From assembly GCA_032718475.1 (NCBI GenBank), contig JAUCBJ010008050.1, positions 100,045 to 164,044 on the forward strand: DNA of 64,000 nt. The letters are read 5' to 3'. Made by a program: the position numbers and the translations under genes. The notes beneath the pieces were generated by a model. That model made no database searches, had not been told where the DNA came from, and saw only the letters and a list, made by a program, of their open reading frames with translations. Below are positions 10,435 to 23,000 of this stretch, piece by piece. This DNA is from Nemertoderma westbladi (taxonomy: Eukaryota > Xenacoelomorpha > Nemertodermatida > Nemertodermatidae). Each line of letters starts with the position of its first letter. Positions within the stretch are counted from its first letter, which is position 1.

Positions 10435-11035
10435 TTTGTTTATGATAATGTGCCTCTGTAACCTGCTCCTTTTCATTATTTGATAATTTAACATTGACAA
10501 GAGATATTTACTCTCTGAGATTTGATTTTCGTAGAGTTTCCCCCCACATGTTTTTCCCATCGCTATGGTAGTGGATGCAACAAATGTTATATAATAATTA
10601 ATTAGTTATAACTTTACAATTTGTTCTTGTAAGTCTTGTTATTAGTAAACGGGAGCAAGGAATGAAGGGGGATTAACATAACATGGTTGGAATGGAGAAA
10701 TATCGAATTACAGCAATGTTAACACGAGAAGGTCTTATATTGATTTTGCAAACATGTGCGAAACACACAGTTATTGTTATAACTAACTAACTGGATAACA
10801 TATTTTCCTTCATTGCCTTCAAACATTTAGAGCGAGCTTGTCAATTCATGAAGGTATATGGGAGATAGGTGGGGGGGGGGGGGGGATGGACGCAAAACCC
10901 GCCTTGGCGAATTCATATCCCGCCTCAATGTTAAATTCTCAATTTAGGGAAAGGAGCAGGTTACAGTGGCACGTTGTTTTAACCAAAACAATAAACTAAA
11001 CACAATAGCCTGGAAAGGGATGAATTTTTATTGCG
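10435..11035. repeat. Two copies of a dispersed repeat family plus G tract
   Basis: A module TCTGTAACCTGCTCCTTTTC (10456 onward) recurs inverted near 10950 as GGAGCAGGTTACAGTGGCAC, followed by AACCAAAACAATAAACTAAA. Related modules lie at 38960-39040, 59945-60050 and 61110-61185. A run of 15 G lies at 10871-10885. The arrangement suggests a decayed short non-autonomous element, but I cannot define its ends. Confidence 0.4.
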
Positions 11036-12405
11036 TCCAGATTTGCCCCCTATCTGAAATATGGGGCCGTTATGGTTGAGAATGGGACATTCAAGTATTA
11101 ACTAATTCATTTCGTTATTATATTTTAATATAATTTTAATGTAACTCGAAAATAATTAATCCTTTTCTTATTATATTTCGCCCACTGTATAACATTATTA
11201 ACAGTGAAGGTAACACTAACTACTTGCATGATAACCACATAGAGTTAAAAAGAAGACTGGACTTCGTCGTGTTTATTACGAGTTTATTTGACGCAGTCCG
11301 TCACTTCGGTTAGATTTGGACTCACCGCCGTTGTTCTCGGGTTTACTTTTAATCCATGTTTATGTTCAACAGAGCATTCTTTTCGACTTGAATGCCATAC
11401 CGTTAAGACCGTAGACCGTACACATCGTAATGATAATGATGAAGTTTAATCGGAATCGTTCATCTGCTCAGATGAGTAGGCTAGTCTAGTACCGGTACAA
11501 AGCAGTGCAATCTGCTGAATTACTGGCTGAATTGTTATCAATTCTGGAATTTAAAAATTCCTCTCAGATTTACATAGCAAACGGATATATGTAGTTAATT
11601 ATGACGTTTAAATTTGAATTTTGGTTGAAAAAATATAGCGAACCACTGTTTTCTGCCTTATTCTGGGTAACTCTAGGAGTTTCCGTCCTTAAAACTAGGT
11701 GGTTCTATCTGGTGAGAAGTGTTTCTAGCTGCTTCCAGGTGTTTTCACGTTTTAGTAGGTACCCTGGGAAAAGAGGTTTGAAGAAGAGATAAAACTCACT
11801 TGATTGTCACTTCGTTTTATAATATAATTTTCAGTACCGGTATATGGTAGTAAGCACTGTACTGGACCAATGTTATGGTTTGTACAGTATTTGCAGCAGA
11901 TACGAAGCGCATCTCTCTCTCCACTGGGTACCAACTGAACCTCACTACTACTGGTGGTATTTGAGTTATTTGTGTTTTACTGGCACTGATTAACAGGTGT
12001 GAATCAATGCATGCATCAATAATGGCGCTCGAAGCATTTATATTTATTGCCTTTGTATTTTGTATTTTGGGTGCCAGCAAGAATTTCTTAATTCATTGGC
12101 TGCCAATATTCTCGCCAATATTTTACAATTGGCCTCCAGTCTTTCTCTAATGGGGGCGGGCGATTAGTAGACCCAATTAGTAGACCACAATTCAACACAG
12201 TTGCTCAAATGCAATGGAGTTCATAATTTAAACACAAAAGCAGATTAATTGATGCAATAATACACAGAAACAAAATGGCATTTTACAGAATTTGATAAGA
12301 CACTAAAAATAGCAGAGATATCGTTTTTTTCAGTTTATAAAATATTCGAAATATCGCTGTGATGTATGTGTAATTTAATATAATTTGATATACAGGAGTA
12401 AATAA
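11036..12405. other. AT-rich sequence, no gene recognised
   Basis: Scanned on both strands. The open frames are short and lack splice sites of matching phase. Nothing assignable. Confidence 0.4.
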
Positions 12406-12409
12406 TATT

Positions 12410-12590
12410 TGGTATAGTGAGTGAGTCAGTTGGTTGTCAGTTTGTGACTTAGATAGTAAGTGAATTGTTCAGTCAGTGAGTCAGTCTCAGTAGAAGGTCA
12501 TTCAGTAAGATGAGTAGTAGGTTTGTCAGTCAGTGGAACAGACACTCAATGAATTTGTCAGTGATTTCGTTTGCCAGTGAGTGTATAATG
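12410..12590. repeat. Degenerate GTCAGTGA-type simple repeat
   Basis: Irregular recurrence of AGTCAGT, GTGAGT and CAGTGAGT over about 180 bp, too degenerate to give an exact period. Confidence 0.5.
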
Positions 12591-13749
12591 TTTCAAGTGA
12601 ACTAAAACAAATTTTATTTTGGCTGTTACGCAAAGCATTATTCACAAAGTCTGATGATTTATTGCCAGTGCATTCAATGCAGAACTATACTCCCCAGAGG
12701 ACTTTCTCTATACTCAACAGAGGAATTTTGTACTGGTTTAGCTACCACTCAACCCTAGGGTTTGACTTTTGAGCGTAGGCGTAGCACCCCTGGTTTTAAA
12801 GTAATTTTGGTGTCATGAAAAATACCGTAAAATCTGTGACTGCCAGCTCTTATATAATGGCCTGCATAGCAAAAAAAAATTTTTTTTAATACTTTATCGA
12901 GCTCCTTTATTTAACACCTAAAAATGTGTTCTAGAAAATTTTGTTAATAATAATAATATAATAATGGTCTTTTATTCCTTAACTTGTGGATTTATCTAAA
13001 TAAATTGCACAAGGCAGCCTTGGCAGCGGAATGCTAGACTGATGGTTGGAATAGGCGTCATTTTGCGAGTGGCGGATCAGCCGTCGCCATCTTATTGTAC
13101 TGTACAGTATTACAGTAGAACACAAAGTTGATTAACAATACATACATACCGGTATAACTAAATATAATTAAATGAAATATACAACAATACACCATGTTCT
13201 GGAATATAGTGTCGTTATTCAGGTACCTGGACCCCCCCCCCCCCCCCAAAAAAAAAAAATTTGTTCTACAAATCTTAATGAGATTGCATGAAGTTTAAAA
13301 TAGTGGAGTGATAGTTCCACCTCCCTCCTCCTTCGTGGGTGAGCCAGAATTTTTATTTTTGCTTTCAATCTTTAGCTACAAGCGTTTAAAAAAGGTGTCT
13401 CCGGTGATATTTCACCAGTTACAACGCAGTTATTCTTTAACCTTATAGTGATTTGTTGGTACTGATTGAAAGCTGGCCATGTAAGGATTCAAAATATGTA
13501 ACATAATCTAAATTTCGTTGAAAAATAGCTGAGACATGAGCGTTAAACATTTGCATGGTTTGCATCTGCATGAGGCTATTTTATTCTATTAAATAAAAAT
13601 GCCATATTCTAGAACATTATACGTAACAGTAATAGTAATACACAACAGTAATACTAACCACTAACACTAATATACTCTATCCTCATTTCATTATATAATT
13701 ATGTAACAGTATTATTAGTATGCTATATGCTGTATTTCACTTCTTATAT
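12591..13749. other. Non-coding sequence with C16-A12 tract
   Basis: No gene recognised. It contains an uninterrupted run of 16 C followed by 12 A at 13232-13259 and a palindromic CTGTACTGTACAG stretch near 13096. Confidence 0.5.
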
Positions 13750-14234
13750 TGTAAAAGGTTTTTGCGGACATAATAAGTCATTTTACGCAATGCGCTAAAT
13801 ACTCTAAAGGGACTTATAATTGTACAACTACGCGCCTGTCAAGAAACACAGAGTTGGGACATGACGAAATCTACCTGCTGTTTCTTTGTGTGAGAATATT
13901 CTTTGTTGACATATATTTTCAGCCAATCAGAGCGATCTCCCCTTTTTGTTTACAGCAGCCTACGGGAGATGACACAATAGGCAGTTTTTCCTAGAATCCT
14001 ACTTCATTCAGGATTCATTCGGAAGTTCTGACGTTTCAGACTTTGCCCTAAACATCAGAGGCTAGAGTCATAAGAACGCAAATCTATTAACATAACACTG
14101 CATACCGCACCTACTGACTGACTGACCTGAACAATTCACTGACTCTTTTCACCGCACTGCCTTAATGCTGTTTTATATTGTTGTTAATTGCTGTTTATAT
14201 TGATGGATGTTATATTCGGAGAATACTGATAAAT

Positions 14235-15766
14235 GTTGAGAGGAGTTGTAACATCAGACCCAACCCCCCACAGTTATATGGCAACCCGAAGATGCATAAA
14301 ACTGACAACCCCATGCGACCAATCACAGCGGCAACAGGATCAGCCATTGAAAAACCAGCCCGGTTTTGCTGCCAGATACTCAGCCAACTGGTAGAACTCA
14401 TCCCGGGACGGTTAAAAAACTCTATCGACTTCATGGATAGGGTTAAACGACTACCCCCGTTAGACCCAGGCGACATTTTGTTCAGCCTGGATATAGTGGC
14501 TATGTACACTAACATCCCGGTGGATGACACGGTTGAAATAGTAACTGAATTCCTTTCAATACACCACACCAAAATTAATATGTTTGGGATCACCGTACCA
14601 GAGTTTTACGGGCTATTTAAATTATGTACTGAATTTTATTATTTTCAGTTTGATGGGAATTTTTATAGACAGCTATCGCGATTAGGCATGGGGGATAGGT
14701 TAGCAGCACCGTGCTCACAAATTTTTATACACGCGAAGGAAACAAAATTTCTAGCTAGTTATTTTCTGCAGCCGGAGTGCTGGATGCGATATTACGATGA
14801 CGGTTGGTCGCAGTGGAAGCACAGGGAACCGAACTGAGTAACTTTCTAGAATTCCTTGAACACTTGCCACCCGACCATCAAATATACGATGGAATTTTCA
14901 TTTGACCGATTGCCATTTCTTCACGTCGTCACCACTATTAACAACAGTGGGAACATTGTTTTCGAGCTATACACAAAACCCTTGAATGTTGGAGTGATGA
15001 TAAACTTTAACAGCCACCACCCGAAAAGCGCGATTTTTAACACCGCTCGCAGCGCACTACAGCGAGCCTTATCGCGGGGTAGCACACCGGAAGGGAAGGC
15101 GAGGGGTAGTAACAAAATTAGGGAAACTCTAATTAACAACGACTTCCCTTTAGAGGTGGTCAGCAAACTTACCAAGCAAGTGGAGCAGGGGAGGAACTCT
15201 CGCGCTAACCCAGCTAGAAATAGCAAATTAACACCGGTGGTCCTGCCCTATATTAATGAGCAGGTACTATGTAGGGTTAAGCAAGCGGTACAAGAGTCAC
15301 CATTCGCTAGCACGGTTAGAGTAGTCTCATCTACGGGATCCAAACTTCGTAACATTTTAATAAAAACTAACATTGACCCCCCAACATGCCCAGCACCTAA
15401 GAACGCGGAATGCTACACCTGTGGGCACGGCGTCCATAAGTGCACCACCAGAAATGTGGTCTACAAGGTGGCCTGACCAGTTGTGGTGCGGACTACATTG
15501 GAGAGTCATATGACTGAGTGCGTGGGCGGGTAATGTCCCATAGGAATGCAATCCGTAACGGGAACCCTAAGAACGAAAGTGGCGTAGGCGCACACTTTGT
15601 TACACATCACCCTGACTTAGCACAAACCCAACACCCAGTAACAGTATCCATAGTCAAGAAAGCAAGAGACTACATTGACCGAAAACTCACTGAGAAAGTA
15701 CACATAGCACACAACACACCAACCATGAATACGCAGCACTTTAGGGAACACGACGCAGGGTGGTGA
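14235..15766 (+). pseudogene. Penelope-like RT with GIY-YIG endonuclease, broken
   Basis: Three consecutive pieces in different frames. Piece 1 (to 14837) is the RT: QLYGNPKMHKTDNPMRPITA, DILFSLDIVAMYTNIPVDD (catalytic Asp) and LGMGDRLAAPCSQIF (usual form GTAMGSPLSP), followed by RYYDDGW at the YxDD box. Piece 2 (14856-15476) has the LPFLHVVTT segment and a cysteine-bearing linker (ECYTCGHGVHKC), and runs into NVVYKVA, the GIY half of the nuclease. A stop and frame change follow. Piece 3 (15518-15766) holds YIGES just before it, then HRNAIRNG and a tail. At least two frame breaks make it inactive. Confidence 0.85.
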
Positions 15767-16099
15767 ACGATTGATTACTGATTATGGTGCAATTAATTTA
15801 GTGTTTGGAATATTTGCAATTTATTTGTAACTTTGTAGATTATGGTGTAGTTTATTGGGTATAGGAACTACCTACAGTAGATGCCCGCCGCAGCCCCAAC
15901 ACACAATGGAGCAACTACTGTAGCTAGGCCTAGACCTTGGATCATACGGTACAGCCTTCAGTACATACATACCGGTTGTGTTTCTGTATTGTTTGTTACT
16001 CGAGACCTATCAACGAGCTAGTAAAAGGCCTGTGGCCGAAATATTGCTCAATTTGTCAATTTTGGTTACTTGACGGTCAGTCTCCCCTTATCTATTATT
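14235..16099 (+). mobile_element. Penelope-like element inserted in the old LTR
   Basis: A 1865-bp insertion flanked by the 13-bp direct repeat AATACTGATAAAT (14222-14234 and 16100-16112). It carries a Penelope-type RT and a GIY-YIG endonuclease relic. The 5' end is truncated: the first codons of the open frame before 14235 are LTR sequence. Removing the insert and one repeat copy restores the alignment of the old LTR with the intact LTRs. Confidence 0.85.
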
Positions 16100-16686
16100 A
16101 ATACTGATAAATAATCGTAAACCCCTCAACTTTCTTAATTACTGAGGTAAGCAGAAGGGTGTACCATTACTAATTGTGGGCTCAATTTATAGTGGTTTTG
16201 GTGTGAAATAAATGCTATTTCATAATACCTACATATGTCAGTTGCAACCCTCCTTATATATGATCAAAATCAGTGACAGTCGGAAAATCAGTGCGTATTA
16301 GTGTGAATTAGTGTGAAGTAGTGTGAAGGTTAATAAAGCATTCCTAAAGAATGCGCCATTTGCGATACCTTATAGCTTCTAGTTGTAATTAATGTAAGTC
16401 ATAACTATGTTTGATACTTAAAGCACCACGTCCAAAAGGAACTGTTAATATTTCCCCAAAAGTAAATATAGTTGTTGGAGATTATATAGCAGCGATCAAT
16501 CTGATAATACAAAGTAGCCTACTGCAATAACTTTCTCTATAACCGAATCCAGTCTCCCACACTGTGGGTCATACGCCGCGCATAGACTGGTATCAACTGA
16601 TGTCAATTGGCAAGGGCAATAGTCGATTCAGGAGACACTTAAATTAGCAGGTTAAACTGTTAAGGTCTAAAAGCGCGAACATTAAT

Positions 16687-17860
16687 TGTAAAAGCTTTTG
16701 CGTAATTAACCGGTTATTCTCCCGTAAAGTACTCTGTAGTTGGTTTACCAGGCAGAAAAAGGCCGTGTCCTTACTGTACTGGTGTTTTAGAGGACATAAA
16801 AGTCATTTCTTCTGTATTTGTACTTTAGAGGACATAATCCGCAATCTCGTGACGCAATAAGCTAGATCCTCTTGAAAACAGTGTCGCTACCATGACGACG
16901 GCTAACAGCTGATATTGCCACGTCGACATTTCTTTGTTTCTTTGTTCTCTCGTTGCTCGGTCGACCAATCAGAGCGTTTTTTGTCTCTGTGTTGGAGTTG
17001 GATACAGAAACTCAGTAGTTCAGTGTTATCTTTTTGCCCAGAGCCTAAGAACGTCGGCTTTTGGCACCTCCGTGTTTCAGTCTTTAGCTTAACATTAGTA
17101 GGCTTAATTATAGAACGTATATCCGTTATCTTACTCAACAAACCGAGTTATCATACAAAAACTCAGTTAACTCACTTAATAATCATTCATACCTTAACTT
17201 TACTGCTTTTACTGTCGGTTATTCATTATATTGGTTGATGAAATATTATATCGGAATACTGATCAATAGTCAGACACCCCACCTTCTTGATATACTAAAG
17301 GTTAGAGAGACCGGTTACAGATAAACGATTGCGACCTATGTTAAGTGGTTTGAAGTGAATCTAATGCTGTTTCATAGGCCCGACATAAATTGTATGTTGC
17401 TCTCTTTATACGTGACTAAATTTAGTGAAGGTCGGCAGATTAGTGTGCAGTATTGTGCAGCATTGTGTATGATTGTAACTGATAACAAAGCATCTCCTAA
17501 AGAATGCGCCATATACGTGAATCTATAGCCTTTTCGTTGTGTCTAGTTTAAGTCATAACTCTGTTTACATATTTAGAGCGCCACGTCCTAAAGGAACTGT
17601 TAATATTTCCCGAAAGTGAATAATATTTGTCAGAGATTATATATAACGATCAGTCGAATAATACGGTAGGCTTACACCATCAATCATTAAGCTTCCGAAT
17701 TCAGTTTCCCGGGTATATCCAGCGGGTGAATGATTGCGCATAGACTGGCTTCGGCTAATGTAGTGTATCAAATACTCGTCATAGGCTAAAGACTATATAT
17801 CATCTAAAAGACATCCTAATTTGGCAGGTTAAACTGTCAAAGGTCTTAAAAGCGCAAACA
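16687..17860 (+). repeat. 5' LTR of element 1 (1174 bp)
   Basis: TG...CA-bounded repeat (TGTAAAAGC...GCGCAAACA), almost identical to 34158-35350. It contains a CCAAT-type box at 16965-16976 shared with the other LTRs. Short open frames inside it on both strands are not considered genes. Confidence 0.95.
16965..16976 (+). promoter_or_regulatory. Conserved CCAAT-type box in the LTR
   Basis: CCAATCAGAGCG occurs identically in all five LTR copies of the window (13923, 16965 and 34436 on plus; 39977-39988 and 50929-50940 on minus), although the surrounding LTR sequences of the subfamilies differ widely. A CCAAT box is a common promoter element, so a role in U3 transcription is inferred. Confidence 0.55.
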
Positions 17861-18159
17861 ATAACAGATATTGCTTCTGGATTGCGGCGTATGCAATTAA
17901 GTCTAAAGTACCGGTACCGGTCGAACGGTAACCTGTACTGCTGTAACCAGTAGGCCTGACTGCCTGATCATCCGAACCGGTACTTACAGTACAGGTACAG
18001 CAGTATTATTCGATTTGATTATTATATACCGGTAGGTCTTAATAATTAATCGGGGACGCCTGGTTTTTATTGGGATTTTACTTAGGCCTATTTCTGTCAG
18101 TTTTATTTATTTGTAAGCCAGTATTGAGCAGAAGGCGTGTAAGCCTGCTCAGATTGTAC

Positions 18160-18740
18160 AGATAATTTGTAGGCTTGACTGTTGTCTAACTGTTGTTAAG
18201 TCTGAACGGATTGCAGTGTGTGTAGAGCATCTGTCCGATGAAGTGCTAGTTAGGAAAGTAGGGGCTTCAAGTGCTGTGAGGTAAACCCCCTGTGAAAGAA
18301 TAAGTCGTACTACTGGGTTAGAACGCATACTAACTAATCATTTCGGAGTCTGCATATACTGTAGTGTATTTGGGCTTGATAGTAGTCTGCCATCGTTTGG
18401 TCTGTACTTTGTTTGTGTAGTCTGTACGGGTAGCGTATAATTTTATTTAGATAATTTGTAGGCTGGATAGTTGTCTGGCTGTTGTTGGGTTTGAGGAAAT
18501 TTCGGTGTGTGTAGAGCATCTGTCCGATAAAGTGCTAAGTTAGGAAAGTAGGGGCTTCAAGTGCTGTGAGGTAAACCCCCTGTGAAAGAATAAGTCGTAC
18601 TACTGGGTTAGAACGCATACTAACTAATCATTTCGGAGTCTGCATATACCGTAGTTTGTTTAGGCTTGATAGTAGCCTGTCAGTATTTGGTCTGCATTTT
18701 GTTTGAGTAGTTTGTACGCGTAGCGTAATATTTATTATTC
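18160..18740 (+). repeat. 290-bp tandem duplication in the leader
   Basis: Two units, each with ATAATTTGTAGGCT, GTGTGTAGAGCATCTGTCCG, AGGAAAGTAGGGGCTTCAAG (18252 and 18542) and GTAAACCCCCTGTGAAAGAA. The middle is almost perfectly conserved between units. A homologous pair lies in element 2 at about 49060-49620. Confidence 0.85.
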
Positions 18741-19696
18741 AGAGTTTATGCGATTATTCGCAACATTCATATCCCCAAGTTTATTCCTACAGTAATTGTG
18801 TTTGTTATACATACCGTTATAGTTAAACTAACCCCGGTACTACATCAGGGCTGCTCGGCGTAGGTAAAGACTGGAGATTTTATGCTTTGGTCACTCCGGC
18901 AGATACCGTGGTTCTTTTAGCTGTTCAAGTATTTTTAACTACTGATTATTTGTTGTACAAGTACTTGTACCTAATTTAGGGTTTAGTGTACAGTACTTTC
19001 CGAGGGTGATTAGTGTGTAGGCAGTATATTTGTGTTGTAAAGTGGTTAATAGGCACGTTGGTTCTGGTAGACCGCGGTAATTAACTTCTGGGTAGGAACA
19101 CTCCGTGATACATAACGTAGTACCTATAGCGATACGGCTATAGGTCGTCAGACGGTGGTATTTTCCTATCTGGACAGCGCAGTATACTTACTACTACTTA
19201 TTATTTTCAAATACCGTAGTAACCTGTCCGTTGTAATAACCAGATATTCTAACCCTTTGTTAGGCTGGTTAGTAGACTTCTTGTAAAATTACCCTAAAAA
19301 ATTCGTATTTGTGTATTTGTAATTAAATTTTTGTGTTTATTTAGAGATTGTAATCTCAACCCGAATTGTACGTAATTTGTAGTATTAAGTAACTTAGGTA
19401 AATTAGAATTATTTGTTTTAGTGTCTAACAAGTAGCACTCCACTGAGAGCGCACAGCTTATGTGTAGTGACTCCCCCAGAAATAATAACATTTATTTCAA
19501 ACATTGACAAAACCCATTAAACGGGTATATATATATTATAAATCAACTCAAACGATTTATAAATAGTAGGCCTGCCATATAACAATTAGGTCTCAATATC
19601 AGTTGGACTACTGCTTAAATAACGGCGATAAAGTAAGTTAAAGTAACCAAGTAGCCCTTAAAATTCAGAAATTCAATTATTCTAAAATAATTGATA

Positions 19697-19943
19697 TACC
19701 GGTATTTACAATAGGCTTATTATTTTATTTTATAAATATAGGATGAAATCATACCGGTATTCTGTAATTAATTCTAGTTAATAATTATACTTATATATAC
19801 TATAAGTGTAAACTGCATACCGGTATCCACGATAGGCCTATTATATATTTATATATATTTGTGCTAAAATTATATACCGGTATTCTGTGAAAAACCTAGT
19901 CTGTAATAATACTTATATATACCATAAGCATACCGGTATTCTA
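19697..19943 (+). repeat. 123-bp tandem duplication with ATACCGGTAT palindromes
   Basis: ATACCGGTAT boxes at about 19698, 19754, 19821, 19877 and 19930 alternate in two types (…TTAC/CCACRATAGG and …TCTG) with a spacing of 123 bp per pair. The array ends about 130 bp upstream of the gag start and is repeated in element 2. Confidence 0.75.
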
Positions 19944-20072
19944 ATATTATATATATCACGCTACACTGAGTAGCAGTATCGGTAATTAATTACTAGGCTA
20001 GCAGTTAATGCTGAATTACTAGACTTGCTTAGACTGTAATATAGCAGTAGGCATTCAACTGTGCAAACAAAC

Positions 20073-23000
20073 ATGTCTGATACTAAGCAGAACCTGTCAG
20101 ACAGTTTATTAGATGTAACTATCTGCGACTCAGATAAGGGTGTAGAACCGTCTACACCTAAGTTCAGTTCACCTCCCACTGTGAGGAAGGTCATCCCTCC
20201 AGTAGTAATAACAGAACCGAGGCTGGTCCAACATCGTAGGTCTATCATAGGCACTCGAGCTCAGGTCAAGCGGGACCAAGACGCAGCGGAACAGCAACAA
20301 CCCGCGAGCCAAGAACTTATTTCTCAGCGGCCCGACAGCTCCAGTAGTGAGGATACTGTAGAGCTGACACCCGAGCGCGGAGCAAGGATGACGGATGCGG
20401 TTTATTCGGATCCCCTTCTCATCCTTCCTGCAGCCGTACTCACTAGGTTATTGATTGCGGTGGAAGAACACCAGATCGATTGGGCGAGAAGTAAGCGATC
20501 AACTAAAGATAGTTATGAGGGATACACAAGGGAAGAACTGAAGTCTATGGTCGAGTCGCAATGGAACTTCCCCGGACCCGGACTCCCGTTTGATTTATCA
20601 GAAGCTGCCTGGGAAGACATACACCGGATGGGAGTAGCCAAGGAAACCATCGATCCAGCTGTGTGGAAGAGGTCCGCAGCCGGATACGCACAGGGATTCT
20701 TCAGCTCTATGGAGCGAGTAAAAGAACAACTGTTTCAACAACCTCAAGGACCTCAAGAGCAGGGACAACTGCTTTATCAAGTTAGAGAAAGAATTCTGCG
20801 AATTAGGCTAATCTTATCGGCCTTTGAGGAGGCTTCTAAAAGAAGACAAGACACGTCGTTGCAAGTTGCCGTAAAGACTTGGTTTCAACGGGTGAGTCTC
20901 CAAGTTCAAGGAACGGCTCAGTGGAAAGCTCAGCTGGAGGAGCGCTCAACCCATGGAGAATCAACAGACGCTACTTTTTCCCAAGTGGAAAGTGAAGCGA
21001 CGGCAGAGAACCCGCATAAGAGGGATGCCATTGATATCTATCTGTCAGACTATCAACGTTTCTTAGGTGATGAAGAGTTGAGGAGAAGGTTGGATGGACT
21101 TAACCCTAATAGTGAAGGAGCACAGCGTGTGCTTGACGCCATCGACGTGGATAGGTTAGCGGCGAACCAAGCTAAATTCGATGAACAACTCCGCATCGCT
21201 AGAGACCAAGAAGAAAAGGTGAAGAAAAAACGCATAGAAGACAGAAAGAAAGCAGCAGTAGCAGCTGCAGAAGCCGAAAGGAAAGCAGCCGAAGAGGAAA
21301 GTAAAGCAGCCGAAATGGAAAGAAAAGCGGCAGCGGCAGCGGCAGAGGCAGAAGCGAAAAGAAAAGCGGCAGCGGCAGAGGCAGAAGCGAAAAGAAAAGC
21401 AGCCGAAATGGAAAGAAAAGCGGCAATGGCAGCGGCAGAAGCAGAGCGGATAGCGGCTGAAGAGATCGCCCAATTAGAATTGGAAAATATTCAGGAGAAT
21501 CAAGACTGCATAAATAAACAGTTAACAGCTAGTAATATGCAGATGATGAATCGATCTACTCCCAAAAGACAGGGATATACATCATCTGAGGAAGGCGATA
21601 CAACAGATCCTGAAGGCGGAGGAAATAGATCTCGTTCCAGTAGGCGTAGAAGAACGCCCCACCGTCAGAAATTGCCTAATTTGCCCCCAGCTGTGAGAAG
21701 GCAACTAGCTAGCACAGACTTAGGTAGTACAGAACCCACAGACCAAATTATTAGAGTAGAAAGACTCCCTACTATAGTAGATGAGCCTGAAATAATTAGG
21801 CCTGTTCTCGAAGCCACCCCTTCTGTGATAGAGACCCCTGTACTTCCAGAACCTAACTCTAAATTCCCTTTACACAGTACTAAACTACCTGTATCCAGTA
21901 GGACAGTTCCTCAGTCAACTCCGGTCCTGGATGCCGAGCGAGACATTAACAATTTGTCACCCGTCGTCCCTCGTCTACCCGCTACTATGTTGGCGGCTCC
22001 CGCTTCGGCGGTAGAGTGGGTGGATGAGCGACCGCGGGGGATGGATATTCTCCTCGGGCAGATGGAGGAGAATCAGGCACGCTCCTCCCAGCAGGTCCGA
22101 GAGTTGGAGGGGACTGTTCAACAGTTAAGGGGAACAGTAAGAGAGAGTAGGTTAGAATTGCAGGAAGTGCAGCAGAGTATCGCGTTAGAACGCGATAAGT
22201 TAGTAAATCTACAAAAGGGTATACCACCACCCTCTGTAACAATGTGTCAACCTGTTAGGTCTGAAGTATTTCATGCGCAAGGTGTGGAGCCTACACGCAT
22301 CTATACTGCTAGTGAAGTAGAAACTCCTATAGTAAACCCTATTAAGGGTAATTATAAACCTGTTGACAATGATATTCCATATAGACCTGATCATAATCCG
22401 AGAAATTTATATACCGATAACTCGATATTAAATAACACGATGGCCCAAGAAAGTTTTACGCGTCAAATGGCTAGAACCGAAGCCCGTCAAGCGGTAAAGG
22501 TGAGAGAGATTGTCAAGTTCAACGGAGATGAGATGAAATGGTTACCTTTTAATGAATATTATAAAGATAACATACAGAACTCTGTGCTATCTAACGGAGA
22601 GAAACTTAGATTCCTCATCGAGTGCTTGGAAGGATCTCCCAAGTTAATGGCGTTAAAGTTTATTGGACATCCAGATGGATTAAGACAAGTTTGGGATTCA
22701 CTAAACATCAGGTATGGTAATAGGAATAACATAGCTAAGTATTTGTATGCGAAATTGGTAGCGCCCCGAAAGTTTCTTAGCACCGGGATTATAGAATTTT
22801 CCGATGAGATCCAGGAGATTTGTAGACAATTAGATTGGCTAGGTAAGTCTCATGAGTATCAGAGTTCTATGGTTATTGGAGCTGTAGCATCTACCTTGCC
22901 AAAGGGTGGAGTGGGTACTCATTGGGACAAAAGAGTTCTGTATATGATGGAACAACAACGAAGATACCCTACCATGGCTGATCTCCTGTCATTCTTAGAT

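Larger units (their letters stand above)
13750..16681 (+). mobile_element. Old diverged BEL/Pao LTR, split by a Penelope-like insertion
   Basis: The segment starts TGTAAAAGGTTTTTGCGGAC, like the 5' end of the element 1 LTR (TGTAAAAGCTTTTGCG), and ends GCAGGTTAAACTG...AAGCGCGAACA, like its 3' end. Matching blocks in between include CCAATCAGAGCG (13923), the TATATTGATGGATG/ATACTGATAAAT block (14195-14234), and, after the insertion, the CTAAAGAATGCGCCAT and CCACGTCC...AGGAACTGTTAATATTTCCC blocks (16345-16455). Without the insert it measures about 1.05 kb. No internal region is attached, so it is probably a solo LTR. Its end is separated from the element 1 LTR by only TTAAT. Confidence 0.8.
17861..20072 (+). 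other. 5' leader of element 1
   Basis: A 2.2 kb untranslated region between LTR and gag. It holds a 290-bp tandem duplication (18160-18740), a 123-bp tandem duplication (about 19697-19943) directly upstream of gag, and about nine ACCGGT palindromes. The same parts recur in element 2 (47694-50024). I could not identify a primer binding site with a normal TGG start next to the LTR. Confidence 0.7.

Noticed and set aside
10372-10560. 62-codon minus-strand frame with CGGK
   Set aside because: Short, AT-rich, no TSP1 core beyond one CGG; overlaps a dispersed repeat copy.
11752-12080. Minus-strand open frames with an acceptor-like GAGGTTCAG and cysteine-bearing sequence (DALRICCKYCTNHN)
   Set aside because: No donor in matching phase and no link to the exon chain; two overlapping frames look equally coding-like, as expected by chance.
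16902-17238. Open frames inside the LTRs (also 34386-34814, 39418-39627, 50370-50579)
   Set aside because: They lie in U3/R-like LTR sequence, differ between subfamilies and have no start context or domain; repeated only because the LTR is.
17861-17900. Primer binding site TGGATTGCGG about 17 nt after the LTR
   Set aside because: Too far from the LTR end and absent from the same place in element 2; I could not match it to a tRNA 3' end.
21156-21473. Long minus-strand frames rich in Cys/Phe/Arg opposite the Gag coiled coil (also 46611-47033)
   Set aside because: Antisense shadow of the alanine/glutamate-rich codons of Gag.
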